Part shown: piece by piece, positions 31,422 through 41,077 of the stretch | Layout: each line of letters opens with the position of its first letter | Numbering within the stretch: position 1 is the first letter of the stretch | Assembly (NCBI RefSeq): GCF_011620715.1 | Contig: NZ_WOYP01000074.1 | Coordinates: forward strand, 1 to 44,578 | Source of the DNA: Microbacterium sp. | GTDB lineage: Bacteria; Actinomycetota; Actinomycetes; Actinomycetales; Microbacteriaceae | Length of the DNA: 44,578 nt | Direction: 5' to 3' | Position numbers and translations under genes: made by a program | Notes under the pieces: generated by a model | What the model was told of the DNA's origin: nothing | Database searches by the model: none | The model's input: the letters and a program-made list of their open reading frames with translations, nothing else

Positions 31422-33747
31422 CCGTCGGGCGGTCGCGCACACGCCGGGTCGCCTCGACCAGGTTCCGCAGCGCGGCCACCGTCTCGGGATAGCCCCGGGT
31501 CTTCAGACCGCAGTCGGGGTTGACCCACACCTGATGCAGGGGCAGTTCGTCGGCGGTGCGCTCGAGCAGGTCGACGATCTCGGCGACGGACGGCACGCGC
31601 GGCGAGTGAATGTCATAGACTCCCGGTCCGATGCCGTGCGCGAAGTCCGAGCGGGCGATGTCGCCGATCACCTCGCCGCGGCTGCGGGCCGCCTCGATGG
31701 AGGTGACATCGGCGTCCAGGCCGGCGATGGCGTCGATCACGACGTCGAACTCTGAATAGCACAGGTGCGTGTGCAGCTGCGTCATGTCGGCCGCGCCCGC
31801 CGTGGCGAGACGGAATGACCTCACCGACCAGTTCAGGTAGGCGGGCTGTGCGGCGCATTTCAACGGCAGCAGCTCGCGGAGGGCCGGTTCGTCCACCTGG
31901 ATGATCCGGATGCCGGCCGCCTCGAGGTCGGTGATCTCGTCGCGCAGCGAGAGCGCCACTTGGTTCGCCGTCTCGGAGAGCGGCTGATCGTCGCGGACGA
32001 ACGACCAGGCCAGTATCGTCACCGGACCGGTGAGCATCCCCTTGACGGGTCTGTCGGTCAGCGACTGCGCGAAGGCCGACCAGCCGACCGTGATGGGCGC
32101 CGGACGCGAGACGTCTCCCCAGAGGATCGACGGCCGCGTCGCACGCGAACCGTACGACTGCACCCAGCCGTTGGCCGTCACGGCGAACCCGTCGAGGTTC
32201 TCGGCGAAGTACTGCACCATGTCGTTGCGCTCGGGCTCACCGTGCACGAGCACGTCGATGTCGAGCTCCTCCTGCAGGCCGATGACCGCCCTGATCTCCA
32301 AGCGGAGGAACTCCTCGTACTCGTCGGCGCTCAGCTGGCCACGGGCGTGCTGTGCGCGCGCGCGGCGGATGTCGGGCGTCTGCGGGAACGATCCGATCGT
32401 GGTGGTGGGCAGGATCGGCAGCGCCAATGCGTCGTCCTGCACCGCCCGCCGCGTCTGGTAATCACCCCGGTCGAAATCGGCGGCGACCAGGGCAGCTGTG
32501 CGCGCACGCACGGCACCGTCGCGGACGCCGGGCGCAGAGCGCCGGTCCTCCAGCGCCGCGGCCGCCGCCGCGATGTCTTCCTCGATCGCGGACCGGCCCT
32601 CCACCAGACCCCGCGCAAGCGCGGTGACCTGGCCGACCTTCTGGTCGGCGAATGCCAGCCACGACACCAGCCGCCGGTCGAGCGCGGGCTCGTCTGCGAC
32701 GTCGTGCGGCACGTGCTGGAGCGAGGTGGAGGTGCCGGCCGCCACCGAGGCGGCACCGAGACCACGAAGCTGCGCGAGCGTCGACCAGGCACCCGCGAGG
32801 TCGCCGCGCCAGATGTTGCGACCGTCGACGACGCCGCCGACGAGGGTCTTCGTCTCGAGGCCCGGGACCGCGGACGGCACGGCGCCGCGGGTGAGATCGA
32901 TCGAGAGCGCCTCGACCGGTGCGGCCGCCAGTGCGGTCCAGGCCTCGGGCGCGAGCTGCGCGTAGGGGGCGGCGACGAGGATCGCCGGGCGGTCGGGCAC
33001 CGAACCCAGGACGGCGTAGGCATGCGCGGCGGCATCCGCGAGCTCCGCCGGGGTCGCCGGAAGGCTCTCGCTCACCAGCGCGGGCTCGTCCAGCTGCACC
33101 CAGTCCGCACCGGCCGCACGGAGCTCACCCAGCAGCGTCGCGTAAACCGGCAGCAGGTCCGCGAGCCGGTCCAGTGGACGGTAGCCCCGGGGTGCGGCAT
33201 CCGTCGCCTTGGCCAGGGCGAGCAGCGTCACCGGACCAACGATCACCGGACGAACGGTGAACCCATCGGCTCGCGCCTCGGCGACGTGACGCGCGAACCG
33301 ATCGCTCGACGGGGCGAACGCGGTCTCGGGGCCGATCTCGGGCACGAGGTAGTGGTAGTTCGTGTCGAACCACTTCGTCATCTCGAGAGGGGCATCGAAT
33401 CCCGCACCGCGTGCGGCGGTGAAGTACGCCGCGAGCCCGATCGACCCGTCGGCGTCGCGCAGCTCGGCGAACCGCTCGGGAAGCGCGCCCACCGCGGCGG
33501 CGGCATCGAGCACCTGGTCGTAGTAGGAGAAAGTCTCGGGGATCGACGAGTCGGAGCGCCCGAGGCCGAGCTCGGCCAGACGCTCACGCGTGGCGCGGCG
33601 CAGGTCCGCTGCCGTCGCCTCGAGCTCGGCTTCGTCGATCGCGCCGGACCAGTGGGCTTCGACTGCTCGCTTGAGCTCGCGCCGCGCTCCGATGCGGGGG
33701 TAGCCCAGGATCGTTCCGGCGGGGAAATTGCAGCTGATATCGGTCAT
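31411..33747 (-). CDS. metE: cobalamin-independent methionine synthase
   Basis: ILGYPRIGARRELKRAVEAHWSG, TTTIGSFPQTPDIRRAR, MLTGPVTILAWSFVRDDQP, HLCYSEFDVVIDAIAGLDADVTSIEAARS, WVNPDCGLKTRGYPE. Confidence 0.98.
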   Translation of the reverse strand: MTDISCNFPAGTILGYPRIGARRELKRAVEAHWSGAIDEAELEATAADLRRATRERLAELGLGRSDSSIPETFSYYDQVLDAAAAVGALPERFAELRDADGSIGLAAYFTAARGAGFDAPLEMTKWFDTNYHYLVPEIGPETAFAPSSDRFARHVAEARADGFTVRPVIVGPVTLLALAKATDAAPRGYRPLDRLADLLPVYATLLGELRAAGADWVQLDEPALVSESLPATPAELADAAAHAYAVLGSVPDRPAILVAAPYAQLAPEAWTALAAAPVEALSIDLTRGAVPSAVPGLETKTLVGGVVDGRNIWRGDLAGAWSTLAQLRGLGAASVAAGTSTSLQHVPHDVADEPALDRRLVSWLAFADQKVGQVTALARGLVEGRSAIEEDIAAAAAALEDRRSAPGVRDGAVRARTAALVAADFDRGDYQTRRAVQDDALALPILPTTTIGSFPQTPDIRRARAQHARGQLSADEYEEFLRLEIRAVIGLQEELDIDVLVHGEPERNDMVQYFAENLDGFAVTANGWVQSYGSRATRPSILWGDVSRPAPITVGWSAFAQSLTDRPVKGMLTGPVTILAWSFVRDDQPLSETANQVALSLRDEITDLEAAGIRIIQVDEPALRELLPLKCAAQPAYLNWSVRSFRLATAGAADMTQLHTHLCYSEFDVVIDAIAGLDADVTSIEAARSRGEVIGDIARSDFAHGIGPGVYDIHSPRVPSVAEIVDLLERTADELPLHQVWVNPDCGLKTRGYPETVAALRNLVEATRRVRDRPTVIA

Positions 33748-34733
33748 CGGGGGGCATTCCTCTGGAGCGAGTGGGTGGGGATGCCGGCCTCGCGGAGCAC
33801 CGCGAGCACCGTGTCATGCTCGTTGAAGGCGTACAGGTGTATACCGGGGGCGCCACCGGCCAGCACCGCCTGCGCGAGGTCAGCCGCATGCGCGATCCCG
33901 ACCTCCGCCTGGCCTTCCGCCGTCGATTCGGTCTCGAGTGCGAACGCGAGCGCGCGGGGCAGCTCCTCGCCGGTGAGTTCGAGCACCCGACGCAGACGGC
34001 CCGGCGAGGTGATCGGCATGATCCCCGGCAGAATCGGCATCATCACCCCCGCTTCGCGCGAACGGGCCACGAAGCTCAGGTAGTCGTCGGCATGGAAGAA
34101 CAGCTGCGTGATCGCGAGGGTCGCTCCGGCGGCCTCCTTGGCCAGGAGCGCATCGATGTGCTCGTTCGGATGCCGCGAGCGCGGGTGTCCATTGGGGAAG
34201 GCGGCCACCGCGATCTCGGCCCGCAGACGTCGCTGGACCTGTGCGGCGCCGGGAAGCCCGGGAACCCCTGCCTCGGTGTAGGGGGCCTGCGCAGCCTGCA
34301 CCCGATCGATGAGCTGCACCAGCTCGGCGGCGCTCTGCAGATCGCCGAGGAAGGAATCGCCCTCGTCGGCGCCCTCAGGTGGATCGCCGCGCAGCGCGAG
34401 GAAGTTCAGGATGCCGGCATCCAGGAACTCGCGGATGAGCCCGGTCGCAGCCGCATAGGTGTTGCCGACGCACGTGATGTGCGCCAACGGCTCGACAGCG
34501 GTCTCGTCACGGATGAAGCGGAGCACGTCCAGAGAGCGACCGCCGACCGAACCGCCGGCACCGAAAGTGACCGAGATGAACTGCGGGCCCGCGGCGGCGA
34601 GATGTCGGATCGTCTCGTGAAGAGCGGCCTCGCGCGCCGCCGAGCGCGGCGGGTACACCTCGAACGAGAGCGGCACACCAACGGTCGGCCGTGGGTGGAG
34701 TCGGGAGGGCGATGCACTCGAGTCGGTGCGCAT
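33744..34733 (-). CDS. metF: methylenetetrahydrofolate reductase
   Basis: VGVPLSFEVYPPRSAAREAALHETIRHLAAAGPQFISVTFGAGGS, HITCVGNTYAAATGLIREFLDAGILNFLALRGDPPEG. Start ATG 34733. Confidence 0.95.
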   Translation of the reverse strand: MRTDSSASPSRLHPRPTVGVPLSFEVYPPRSAAREAALHETIRHLAAAGPQFISVTFGAGGSVGGRSLDVLRFIRDETAVEPLAHITCVGNTYAAATGLIREFLDAGILNFLALRGDPPEGADEGDSFLGDLQSAAELVQLIDRVQAAQAPYTEAGVPGLPGAAQVQRRLRAEIAVAAFPNGHPRSRHPNEHIDALLAKEAAGATLAITQLFFHADDYLSFVARSREAGVMMPILPGIMPITSPGRLRRVLELTGEELPRALAFALETESTAEGQAEVGIAHAADLAQAVLAGGAPGIHLYAFNEHDTVLAVLREAGIPTHSLQRNAPR

Positions 34734-35002
34734 GACGGGCTCTTCGGTTCGAGGACGGAGGCCGGACGGCCGCGGACAGCGCACGATGTGCGCGATGTCT
34801 TCGCGGGCGGATGCCGGGCTCGGCTGTCGCTCCTGCCTGGATTGCTCCAGGCGACATAAGTTCAAGTTAGCCGATCTCGGGTACTGGCTCGAGTCTGTTT
34901 CGCACTGTGTCGAGATCCGCGCACGGCTGCGCACGCCGGACTCGACTGCAGAGGACCGGCATCCGGCCTCCACGATCGGCGCGTGCGCAATACGGTTGAT
35001 GC

Positions 35003-36910
35003 ATGACGGAGACGCGTGCTTTCGGCTCGTGGCAGTCGCCTCTGACCGCGCGGGCCGTGACGGCCGCAACGCCCCGGATCGAAGGTGCCCGCTTCGTCGG
35101 CGCAGACGTGTGGTGGGGCGAGAGCGTGGCCGAACAGGCGGGTCGCACCGCCGTCCGGCGGCGCACGGCGGACGGCGATGTCCTCGACGTGCTCCCCCCT
35201 CCGTGGAATGCCCGCTCACGCGTCCACGAGTACGGCGGCGGCGCCTGGACCGCCACGGATGACGGCATCCTGCTTTTCGTCGAGAAGTCCGACCAGTGCG
35301 TCTGGGCGCTCGAACCCGGCGAGGAGCCCCGCGTGCTCACCCCGGCCGACCACGGCATGCGCTTCGGAGGACTCACCTGGCAGAGCGGGCAACTGCTCGC
35401 GATCCGCGAGACGCACAGCGGTGCGGCTGTTCCGCACCGCGACATCGTGCGGATCGCGCTGGACGGTTCGGGCGTGACTTCGCTCGTCGACGACAGCGAC
35501 TTCCTCGCGCATCCGGCGCTTTCCCCGACCGGTCACCACCTCGCGTGGATCGCGTGGAATCACCCCGACATGCCGTGGGACCGCGCCGAAGTGCGCGTCG
35601 GCCGGCTCGAGGACGGGATCGTCGCCGAGTGGACGACGATCGCCGGTGAAGACAGCTCTCCCCTGCAGCCGACATGGGCCGACGATGACCACCTGCTCTA
35701 CGCGGACGACTCCACAGGTCGGTGGAACCTCTGGTGCGAGCACCTGTCCGCCGGCCTCGAGCGCCACCCGGTCGCGCCGGCCGATGCCGACACGGGTGGC
35801 CCGCTGTGGGTGCTCGGCACGCGCTGGTTCGCGCGCCTGCACGACGGCCGCATCGTCGCGGTGCGCACGAACGGCGACGACGAGTTCGTGCTGATCCACG
35901 AGAACGGCGCGGTCGAGCCGTTGCCCGTGCCCGTGTCTGCCGAGATCTGCGTAGAAGACGTGCGCGGATCACGCGTGCTCCTCTCCGGCGCTTCCGCCGA
36001 CTCCCCCGCAGGCCTGTGGCTGGTCGACGTCGATCGACCGGCGGACAGCGTGCTCGTCCACGGCGGGCCGCCGCCGTGGGGACCCGGCTGGATGCCGAAC
36101 CCCCGCGCGGTGACGTTCGACGGCCCGAGCGGCCCGGTGCACGCGTTCGATTTCCCGCCCACCAATCCGGACTTCGAAGGCCCCGACGACGAACGTCCGC
36201 CGTACCTCGTCTACGTCCACGGCGGACCGACCGCACACCGCGGGGGCGCGGCATCCGGACGGATCGCCTACTTCACCAGTCGCGGGATCGGCGTCCTCGA
36301 GGTCAACTACAGCGGATCGAGCGGGTACGGCAGGGCCTACCGCGAGCGCCTTCGCGGGCAGTGGGGTGTGATCGACGTCGAAGACGTCGCGGCTGCGGCG
36401 ACGGCGTTCGCAGGCGCGGGGGCTGCCGACCCCGCGCGTCTGGCTATCGCCGGCGGGTCCGCGGGCGGTTGGACGGTGCTCGCAGCGCTGGTGAACACGG
36501 ATGCCTTCGCCGCCGGCATCTCGCGCTACGGCGTCAGCGATGCCCGCGCCCTGGCCGCAGACACGCACGACTTCGAGGCGCGTTACCTCGATGGGCTCAT
36601 CGGGCCGCTGCCCGAGGCCGAGCCGCTCTACCTCGATCGGTCACCGCTGTCGCATCCGCAGCGGTTCCGGGTTCCGCTGCTGCTCCTGCAGGGCGCGGAG
36701 GACCCCGTGGTGCCTCCGGCGCAGTCGGAGGCGATCCGCGATGCGCTCGCCGAACGCGGCATCCCGCATGCGTATGTCGTATACGAAGGCGAAGGGCACG
36801 GGTTCCGACGTGCGGAAAACGTCGTGAACGCGATCGAGAGCGAGCTGGCGTTCCTCGGCGCAGTGTTCGGCTTCGACACTCCCGGGGTGGCGCCCCTCAC
36901 CCTGAGCTGA
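35003..36910 (+). CDS. S9 family peptidase (prolyl oligopeptidase / acylaminoacyl-peptidase-like)
   Basis: LVYVHGGPTAHRGGAASGRIAYFTSRGIGVLEVNYSGSSGYGRAYRERLRGQWGVIDVEDV, IAGGSAGGWTVLAAL, GAEDPVVPPAQSEAI, YEGEGHGFR. Confidence 0.93.
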   Translation: MTETRAFGSWQSPLTARAVTAATPRIEGARFVGADVWWGESVAEQAGRTAVRRRTADGDVLDVLPPPWNARSRVHEYGGGAWTATDDGILLFVEKSDQCVWALEPGEEPRVLTPADHGMRFGGLTWQSGQLLAIRETHSGAAVPHRDIVRIALDGSGVTSLVDDSDFLAHPALSPTGHHLAWIAWNHPDMPWDRAEVRVGRLEDGIVAEWTTIAGEDSSPLQPTWADDDHLLYADDSTGRWNLWCEHLSAGLERHPVAPADADTGGPLWVLGTRWFARLHDGRIVAVRTNGDDEFVLIHENGAVEPLPVPVSAEICVEDVRGSRVLLSGASADSPAGLWLVDVDRPADSVLVHGGPPPWGPGWMPNPRAVTFDGPSGPVHAFDFPPTNPDFEGPDDERPPYLVYVHGGPTAHRGGAASGRIAYFTSRGIGVLEVNYSGSSGYGRAYRERLRGQWGVIDVEDVAAAATAFAGAGAADPARLAIAGGSAGGWTVLAALVNTDAFAAGISRYGVSDARALAADTHDFEARYLDGLIGPLPEAEPLYLDRSPLSHPQRFRVPLLLLQGAEDPVVPPAQSEAIRDALAERGIPHAYVVYEGEGHGFRRAENVVNAIESELAFLGAVFGFDTPGVAPLTLS

Positions 36911-36922
36911 CGCGAGCGTCAG
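36907..36922. terminator. shared convergent hairpin
   Basis: CTGACGC-GA-GCGTCAG, containing the TGA stops of both the + strand S9 gene (36908-36910) and minus-strand hflX (36921-36919). Confidence 0.4.
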
Positions 36923-38448
36923 ACCGCGAAGGGTGCGAGCTCCGCCGCGAGGCGGTCAGACACGTGCGCGTGCAGCACGGTGCCGCCGGCTTCGTGGGAT
37001 TGCGAGACGATGTGGCCGGACTCATGGGCGGCCGAGACGAGGTCGCCGCGGTCGTACGGCACGAGCGCGCGGATCTCGACGGCGGGCAGCGGCAGGGCCG
37101 CTTCGATCGCCGCGCGCAGCTCGTCGATCCCTTCGCCGCTGCGCGAAGACGCGAACAGCGCACGCGCCTCGAGGCCCCGCAATACCATGCGCGTGTCGTC
37201 ATCGACGAGATCGGCCTTGTTGAACACGACGATCTCGGTGATGTCGCGCGCGCCGACATCGCCGATCACATCGCGCACGGTCTGCAGCTGCGCGGCGGGA
37301 TCCGGGTGCGCGGCGTCCACGACGTGCACGATGACATCGGCATCGCCGACCTCCTCGAGCGTCGAGCGGAACGCCTCCACCAGCTGATGCGGAAGGTTGC
37401 GGACGAAACCGACCGTGTCGGTCAACGTGTACACGCGGCCGTCGGATGCCTCGGCGCGGCGCACCGTCGAGTCCAGGGTCGCGAACAGGGCGTTCTCGAC
37501 GAGCACACCGGCGCTGGTGAGCCGGTTCAGCAGACTCGATTTGCCGGCGTTCGTGTACCCGGCGATCGCGACCGAGGGGATCGTGTTGCGCTTGCGCTCG
37601 GCGCGCTTGGCGTCGCGAGCCGGCGCGAAGTCCCGGATCTGGCGGCGCAGGAGAGCCATCTTCGTGCGGATGCGGCGCCGGTCCAGTTCGATCTTGGTCT
37701 CACCGGGACCGCGCGAGCCCATTCCCGCACCGCCGGCACCGACCTGCCCACCGGCCTGACGGCTCATCGAGTCACCCCAGCCGCGCAGGCGCGGCAGGAG
37801 GTATTCGAGCTGCGCGAGCTCCACCTGCGCCTTACCCTCGCGGCTCTTGGCGTGCTGGCTGAAGATGTCCAGGATCACGGTGGTGCGGTCGATCACCTTC
37901 ACCTTGACGACGTCTTCGAGCGCGCGCCGCTGGCTCGGTGCGAGCTCGGTGTCGGCGATCACCGTGTCGGCGCCGAGTGCGGCGACGAGATCGTGCAGCT
38001 CCTGGGCCTTGCCTCGGCCGAGGTAGGTGGCCGGATCCGGGTGGGGCCGGCGCTGCATCACACCGTCGAGGACGACGGCGCCGGCGGTCTCGGCGAGGGC
38101 CGCGAGTTCGCGCAGCGAGTTCTCCGCATCCGCCTGCTCGCCCTGCGGGTGCACGCCGACCAGGATCACGTTCTCCAGGCGAAGCTGGCGGTACTCGACC
38201 TCGGTGACGTCTTCGAGTTCGGTGGACAGACCCGGCACTCGCCGCAGCGCGGCGCGCTCCTCGCGGTCCCACTGCTCCCCATCGGTTTCCGAACGGGAGT
38301 TGGTGGACTCATCCTGCAGCGCCTGGGCGGCCCCGAAGACGCGAACGCTCGAATGCGCGCTCGCACGCTCGAGCACGCGGGCGACTGGATCGGTCGTTGC
38401 GTCGGTCTGCGTGCGCTCCGCGCTCGCCGGGGTTGTCGTATCCGTCAT
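36919..38448 (-). CDS. hflX: GTPase HflX
   Basis: RRPHPDPATYLGRGKAQEL, DRTTVILDIFSQHAKSREGKAQVELAQLEYLLPRLRGWG, GSRGPGETKIELDRRRI, AGYTNAGKSSLLNRLT. Confidence 0.96.
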   Translation of the reverse strand: MTDTTTPASAERTQTDATTDPVARVLERASAHSSVRVFGAAQALQDESTNSRSETDGEQWDREERAALRRVPGLSTELEDVTEVEYRQLRLENVILVGVHPQGEQADAENSLRELAALAETAGAVVLDGVMQRRPHPDPATYLGRGKAQELHDLVAALGADTVIADTELAPSQRRALEDVVKVKVIDRTTVILDIFSQHAKSREGKAQVELAQLEYLLPRLRGWGDSMSRQAGGQVGAGGAGMGSRGPGETKIELDRRRIRTKMALLRRQIRDFAPARDAKRAERKRNTIPSVAIAGYTNAGKSSLLNRLTSAGVLVENALFATLDSTVRRAEASDGRVYTLTDTVGFVRNLPHQLVEAFRSTLEEVGDADVIVHVVDAAHPDPAAQLQTVRDVIGDVGARDITEIVVFNKADLVDDDTRMVLRGLEARALFASSRSGEGIDELRAAIEAALPLPAVEIRALVPYDRGDLVSAAHESGHIVSQSHEAGGTVLHAHVSDRLAAELAPFAV

Positions 38449-38567
38449 GGTTTCCTTCCGTGATGCCCGTAAACTCTAGCTTTCCTTGGTGGGACCGGGC
38501 CCGAACAAGCCGTACAGACTGAAGCAGCGCTCCCGCACCGAGCCGCTCCTCCGCTACGCTCGCAAGC

Positions 38568-39212
38568 ATGTCGGGGGACCACTACTTCAGCGCGTCACCG
38601 GCCAGCGCTGAGAATCTTCGGACCATTCGTGTGACGCTCGCCGGCTCCGAGGTCGAAGTGACGACCGCGGGCGGCGTCTTCAGCCCGGACCGCATCGATT
38701 CGGGAACCGCTGTGCTTCTGGCCCACATGCCTCCTGCGCCGCCGGGTGGGCACCTGCTCGATCTGGGCAGCGGATGGGGGCCGATCGCACTCACGCTGGC
38801 GATCGAAGCGCCCCACTCTACGGTGTGGGCCGTCGACGTCAACGAGCGGGCGCTCGATCTCGTTCGACGCAACGCCGACAGTCTCAACCTCACCAATGTC
38901 AACGCCGTGCGGCCCGATGATGTTCCCGATGACGTGAGCTTCCGCACGATCCGCTCGAACCCGCCCATCCGGGTGGGCAAGCACGAGCTGCACGGCCTGC
39001 TCGAGAGGTGGATCCCGCGGCTGGACGAACGCTCCGACGCCTGGCTGGTCGTGCAGCGCAATCTCGGGTCCGATTCGCTGCAGCGCTGGCTCGCAGCATC
39101 CTTCACCCCGGGCTACAGCGTGCACCGCACCGCGACCGGACGCGGCTTCCGCGTGCTCAAGGTGCGCCGGCACGGTCGGCCGGTTCAGGCCAGCGCGACC
39201 TCGCCGGAGTAG
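38568..39212 (+). CDS. class I SAM-dependent methyltransferase (RsmC-like, MTS domain)
   Basis: [83 protein letters not shown]. Confidence 0.9.
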   Translation: MSGDHYFSASPASAENLRTIRVTLAGSEVEVTTAGGVFSPDRIDSGTAVLLAHMPPAPPGGHLLDLGSGWGPIALTLAIEAPHSTVWAVDVNERALDLVRRNADSLNLTNVNAVRPDDVPDDVSFRTIRSNPPIRVGKHELHGLLERWIPRLDERSDAWLVVQRNLGSDSLQRWLAASFTPGYSVHRTATGRGFRVLKVRRHGRPVQASATSPE

Positions 39213-40054
39213 ACGAGGGTCGCCGGTCCGGACAGCAGGACGTGCAGGTCACCGCGCACGCGCAGCATCCGCACCCCGAGCATGCCGCCCGGCACCTCGA
39301 CGCTCCACCGATCGGGTGCGGCCTGACCGGCCCAGTGCCGCACGGCGAGGGCGGCCGCGGCCACCCCGGTTCCGCAGCTGAGGGTCTCGCCCACACCGCG
39401 TTCGAACACGCGCATCCGGATGGAGCCGATGCCCTCGCGCACGAGCGGGTCGCTCGGCACGACGAACTCGATGTTCGCGCCGCGCGCCGGCTCGGGCTGG
39501 AGCTGCGGACGACCGGTCAGATCCAGCGCATCCAGCTCGTCGGCGTTGGAGAGCGCGACCACGATGTGCGGGTTGCCGACATCTATGCCCAGGCCCGGCC
39601 GGGGCACGCCCAGGCCGCGCGCGCGCACCAGGATGTCGTCGGGCTCGACGCGCCAGGTTCCCAGGTCCGCCTCGAATCCGAGGTCGCTGCGGGTCACGGA
39701 CTTCACGCCGGCGCGGGTGCCGATCAGCACCGGGGCGTCCTCGACGACGGCTAAACCGGTGTCGGCCAGGTAGCGGGCGAAGACCCGGATGCCGTTGCCG
39801 CACATCTCGGCCTTCGAGCCGTCCGCGTTGCGGTAGTCCATGAACCACTCGGCACCGGCGGATGCATCCGGTCCCTCGTCGATGGCACTGGATCGCACGA
39901 CGCGGAGGATGCCGTCCGCGCCGATTCCGAAGCGCCGGTCGCACAGAACGGCGACCTGGTCGTCGGTGAGGTCGAGCAGGCCGTCGGCGTCGGCGATCAC
40001 GACGAAGTCGTTGCCGGTGCCGTGACCTTTCGTGAAGGCGACGGTCTGCGGCAT
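39185..40054 (-). CDS. dapF: diaminopimelate epimerase
   Basis: [62 protein letters not shown]. Confidence 0.97.
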   Translation of the reverse strand: MPQTVAFTKGHGTGNDFVVIADADGLLDLTDDQVAVLCDRRFGIGADGILRVVRSSAIDEGPDASAGAEWFMDYRNADGSKAEMCGNGIRVFARYLADTGLAVVEDAPVLIGTRAGVKSVTRSDLGFEADLGTWRVEPDDILVRARGLGVPRPGLGIDVGNPHIVVALSNADELDALDLTGRPQLQPEPARGANIEFVVPSDPLVREGIGSIRMRVFERGVGETLSCGTGVAAAALAVRHWAGQAAPDRWSVEVPGGMLGVRMLRVRGDLHVLLSGPATLVYSGEVALA

Positions 40055-40082
40055 CGTCCCAGCTTAGGCGAGCGCGACCGGG

Positions 40083-40154
40083 TCAGGCCGGCGCTCGCCA
40101 GACGGCGATGACGGATTCGGTGTGTCGGAGGGTGAACGCGCCGATCGTGGTCAC
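40083..40154 (-). CDS. 23-aa small ORF coupled to miaA (putative)
   Basis: GTG at 40154 overlaps the miaA stop (GTGA): [25 protein letters not shown]3 is high, consistent with coding usage, but this is a short ORF. Confidence 0.3.
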   Translation of the reverse strand: MTTIGAFTLRHTESVIAVWRAPA

Positions 40155-41077
40155 GCGCCCAGTATCCGCCGGAGTACGACATCCTCCCCGGAATGTGTCC
40201 ATGCCACATCGGGATACCTTTTGAACCAGGACACCTGCCGGCGCGCATACCGGCGGGTGAGCGCCTGGGTCTGGGCGATCGCATCCGCCTGAGTCGCCGT
40301 GCCGGTCAGCTGTGCGAGGGCCTGCGCGTAGCCGATCGCGCGACGCGCGGTCACGCCGCGCTCCAGCCCCCTGGCGCGGAGCTCCTCCACTTCGGGCAGA
40401 AGCCCGTCTGCCCACATGCTCTCCACGCGCGCGTCCAGTCGTGCGACCAGTTCGTCCCTCGGACTGGTCAGGCCGATGATCATCGACGACCGCCAAAGGA
40501 CCGGCTCCTCCGGAAGCGCCGCGCCGTGGGTCGCCTTTCCCTGCGCGAGCACCTCGAGCGCGCGCACGACGCGGCGGCCGTTGCGCGGGTCGACTCGCTC
40601 GGCCGTCGCCGGGTCGGCGACGCGCAGGCGCTCGTAGAGCACCCCCGGGCCGAGCCGTTCGAGGTCGGCTTCGAGCTCGGCGCGACGGGCCTCATCGCGC
40701 GGGGGGAAGCGGAAGTCGAACAGCACGCTCGAGACATACAGCCCCGAGCCTCCGACCAGGATCGCATGCGACCCACGCGCCAGGATCCCCTCGATCGCGG
40801 CTCGGGCGGCCATCTGGTACCAGGCCACTGCCGCATCATCGGTGACCTCGAGCACGTCGAGCAGATGATGGGGGATGCCGCGCCGCTCGGCGACCGGCAG
40901 CTTGGCGGTTCCGATGTCCATGCCGCGGTACAGCTGCATCGCATCGGCGTTGACGATCTCGGCGGGACGCCCGTGCAGGGCGAGCCCGTCGGCGAGGCGA
41001 AGGGACAGGTCAGACTTGCCGGTTCCCGTCGCGCCGACCACGGCGTACAGCCGGGCGGAATCGACCTCCGCGCTCAC
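40151..41077 (-). CDS. miaA: tRNA dimethylallyltransferase
   Basis: [64 protein letters not shown] start 41077. Confidence 0.96.
   Translation of the reverse strand: MSAEVDSARLYAVVGATGTGKSDLSLRLADGLALHGRPAEIVNADAMQLYRGMDIGTAKLPVAERRGIPHHLLDVLEVTDDAAVAWYQMAARAAIEGILARGSHAILVGGSGLYVSSVLFDFRFPPRDEARRAELEADLERLGPGVLYERLRVADPATAERVDPRNGRRVVRALEVLAQGKATHGAALPEEPVLWRSSMIIGLTSPRDELVARLDARVESMWADGLLPEVEELRARGLERGVTARRAIGYAQALAQLTGTATQADAIAQTQALTRRYARRQVSWFKRYPDVAWTHSGEDVVLRRILGA

Noticed and set aside
31960-34083. 707-aa + strand ORF opposite metE
   Set aside because: Shadow ORF without family-like motifs, fully antisense to metE.
34733-34870. SAM, SAH or cobalamin riboswitch in front of metF-metE
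   Set aside because: No recognisable conserved core by eye; only simple hairpins. An Infernal scan is needed to be sure.
35722-38463. 913-aa + strand ORF spanning the S9 peptidase and antisense of hflX
   Set aside because: Crosses two clear genes in the wrong frame/strand; Arg-rich composition; no domain-like sequence.
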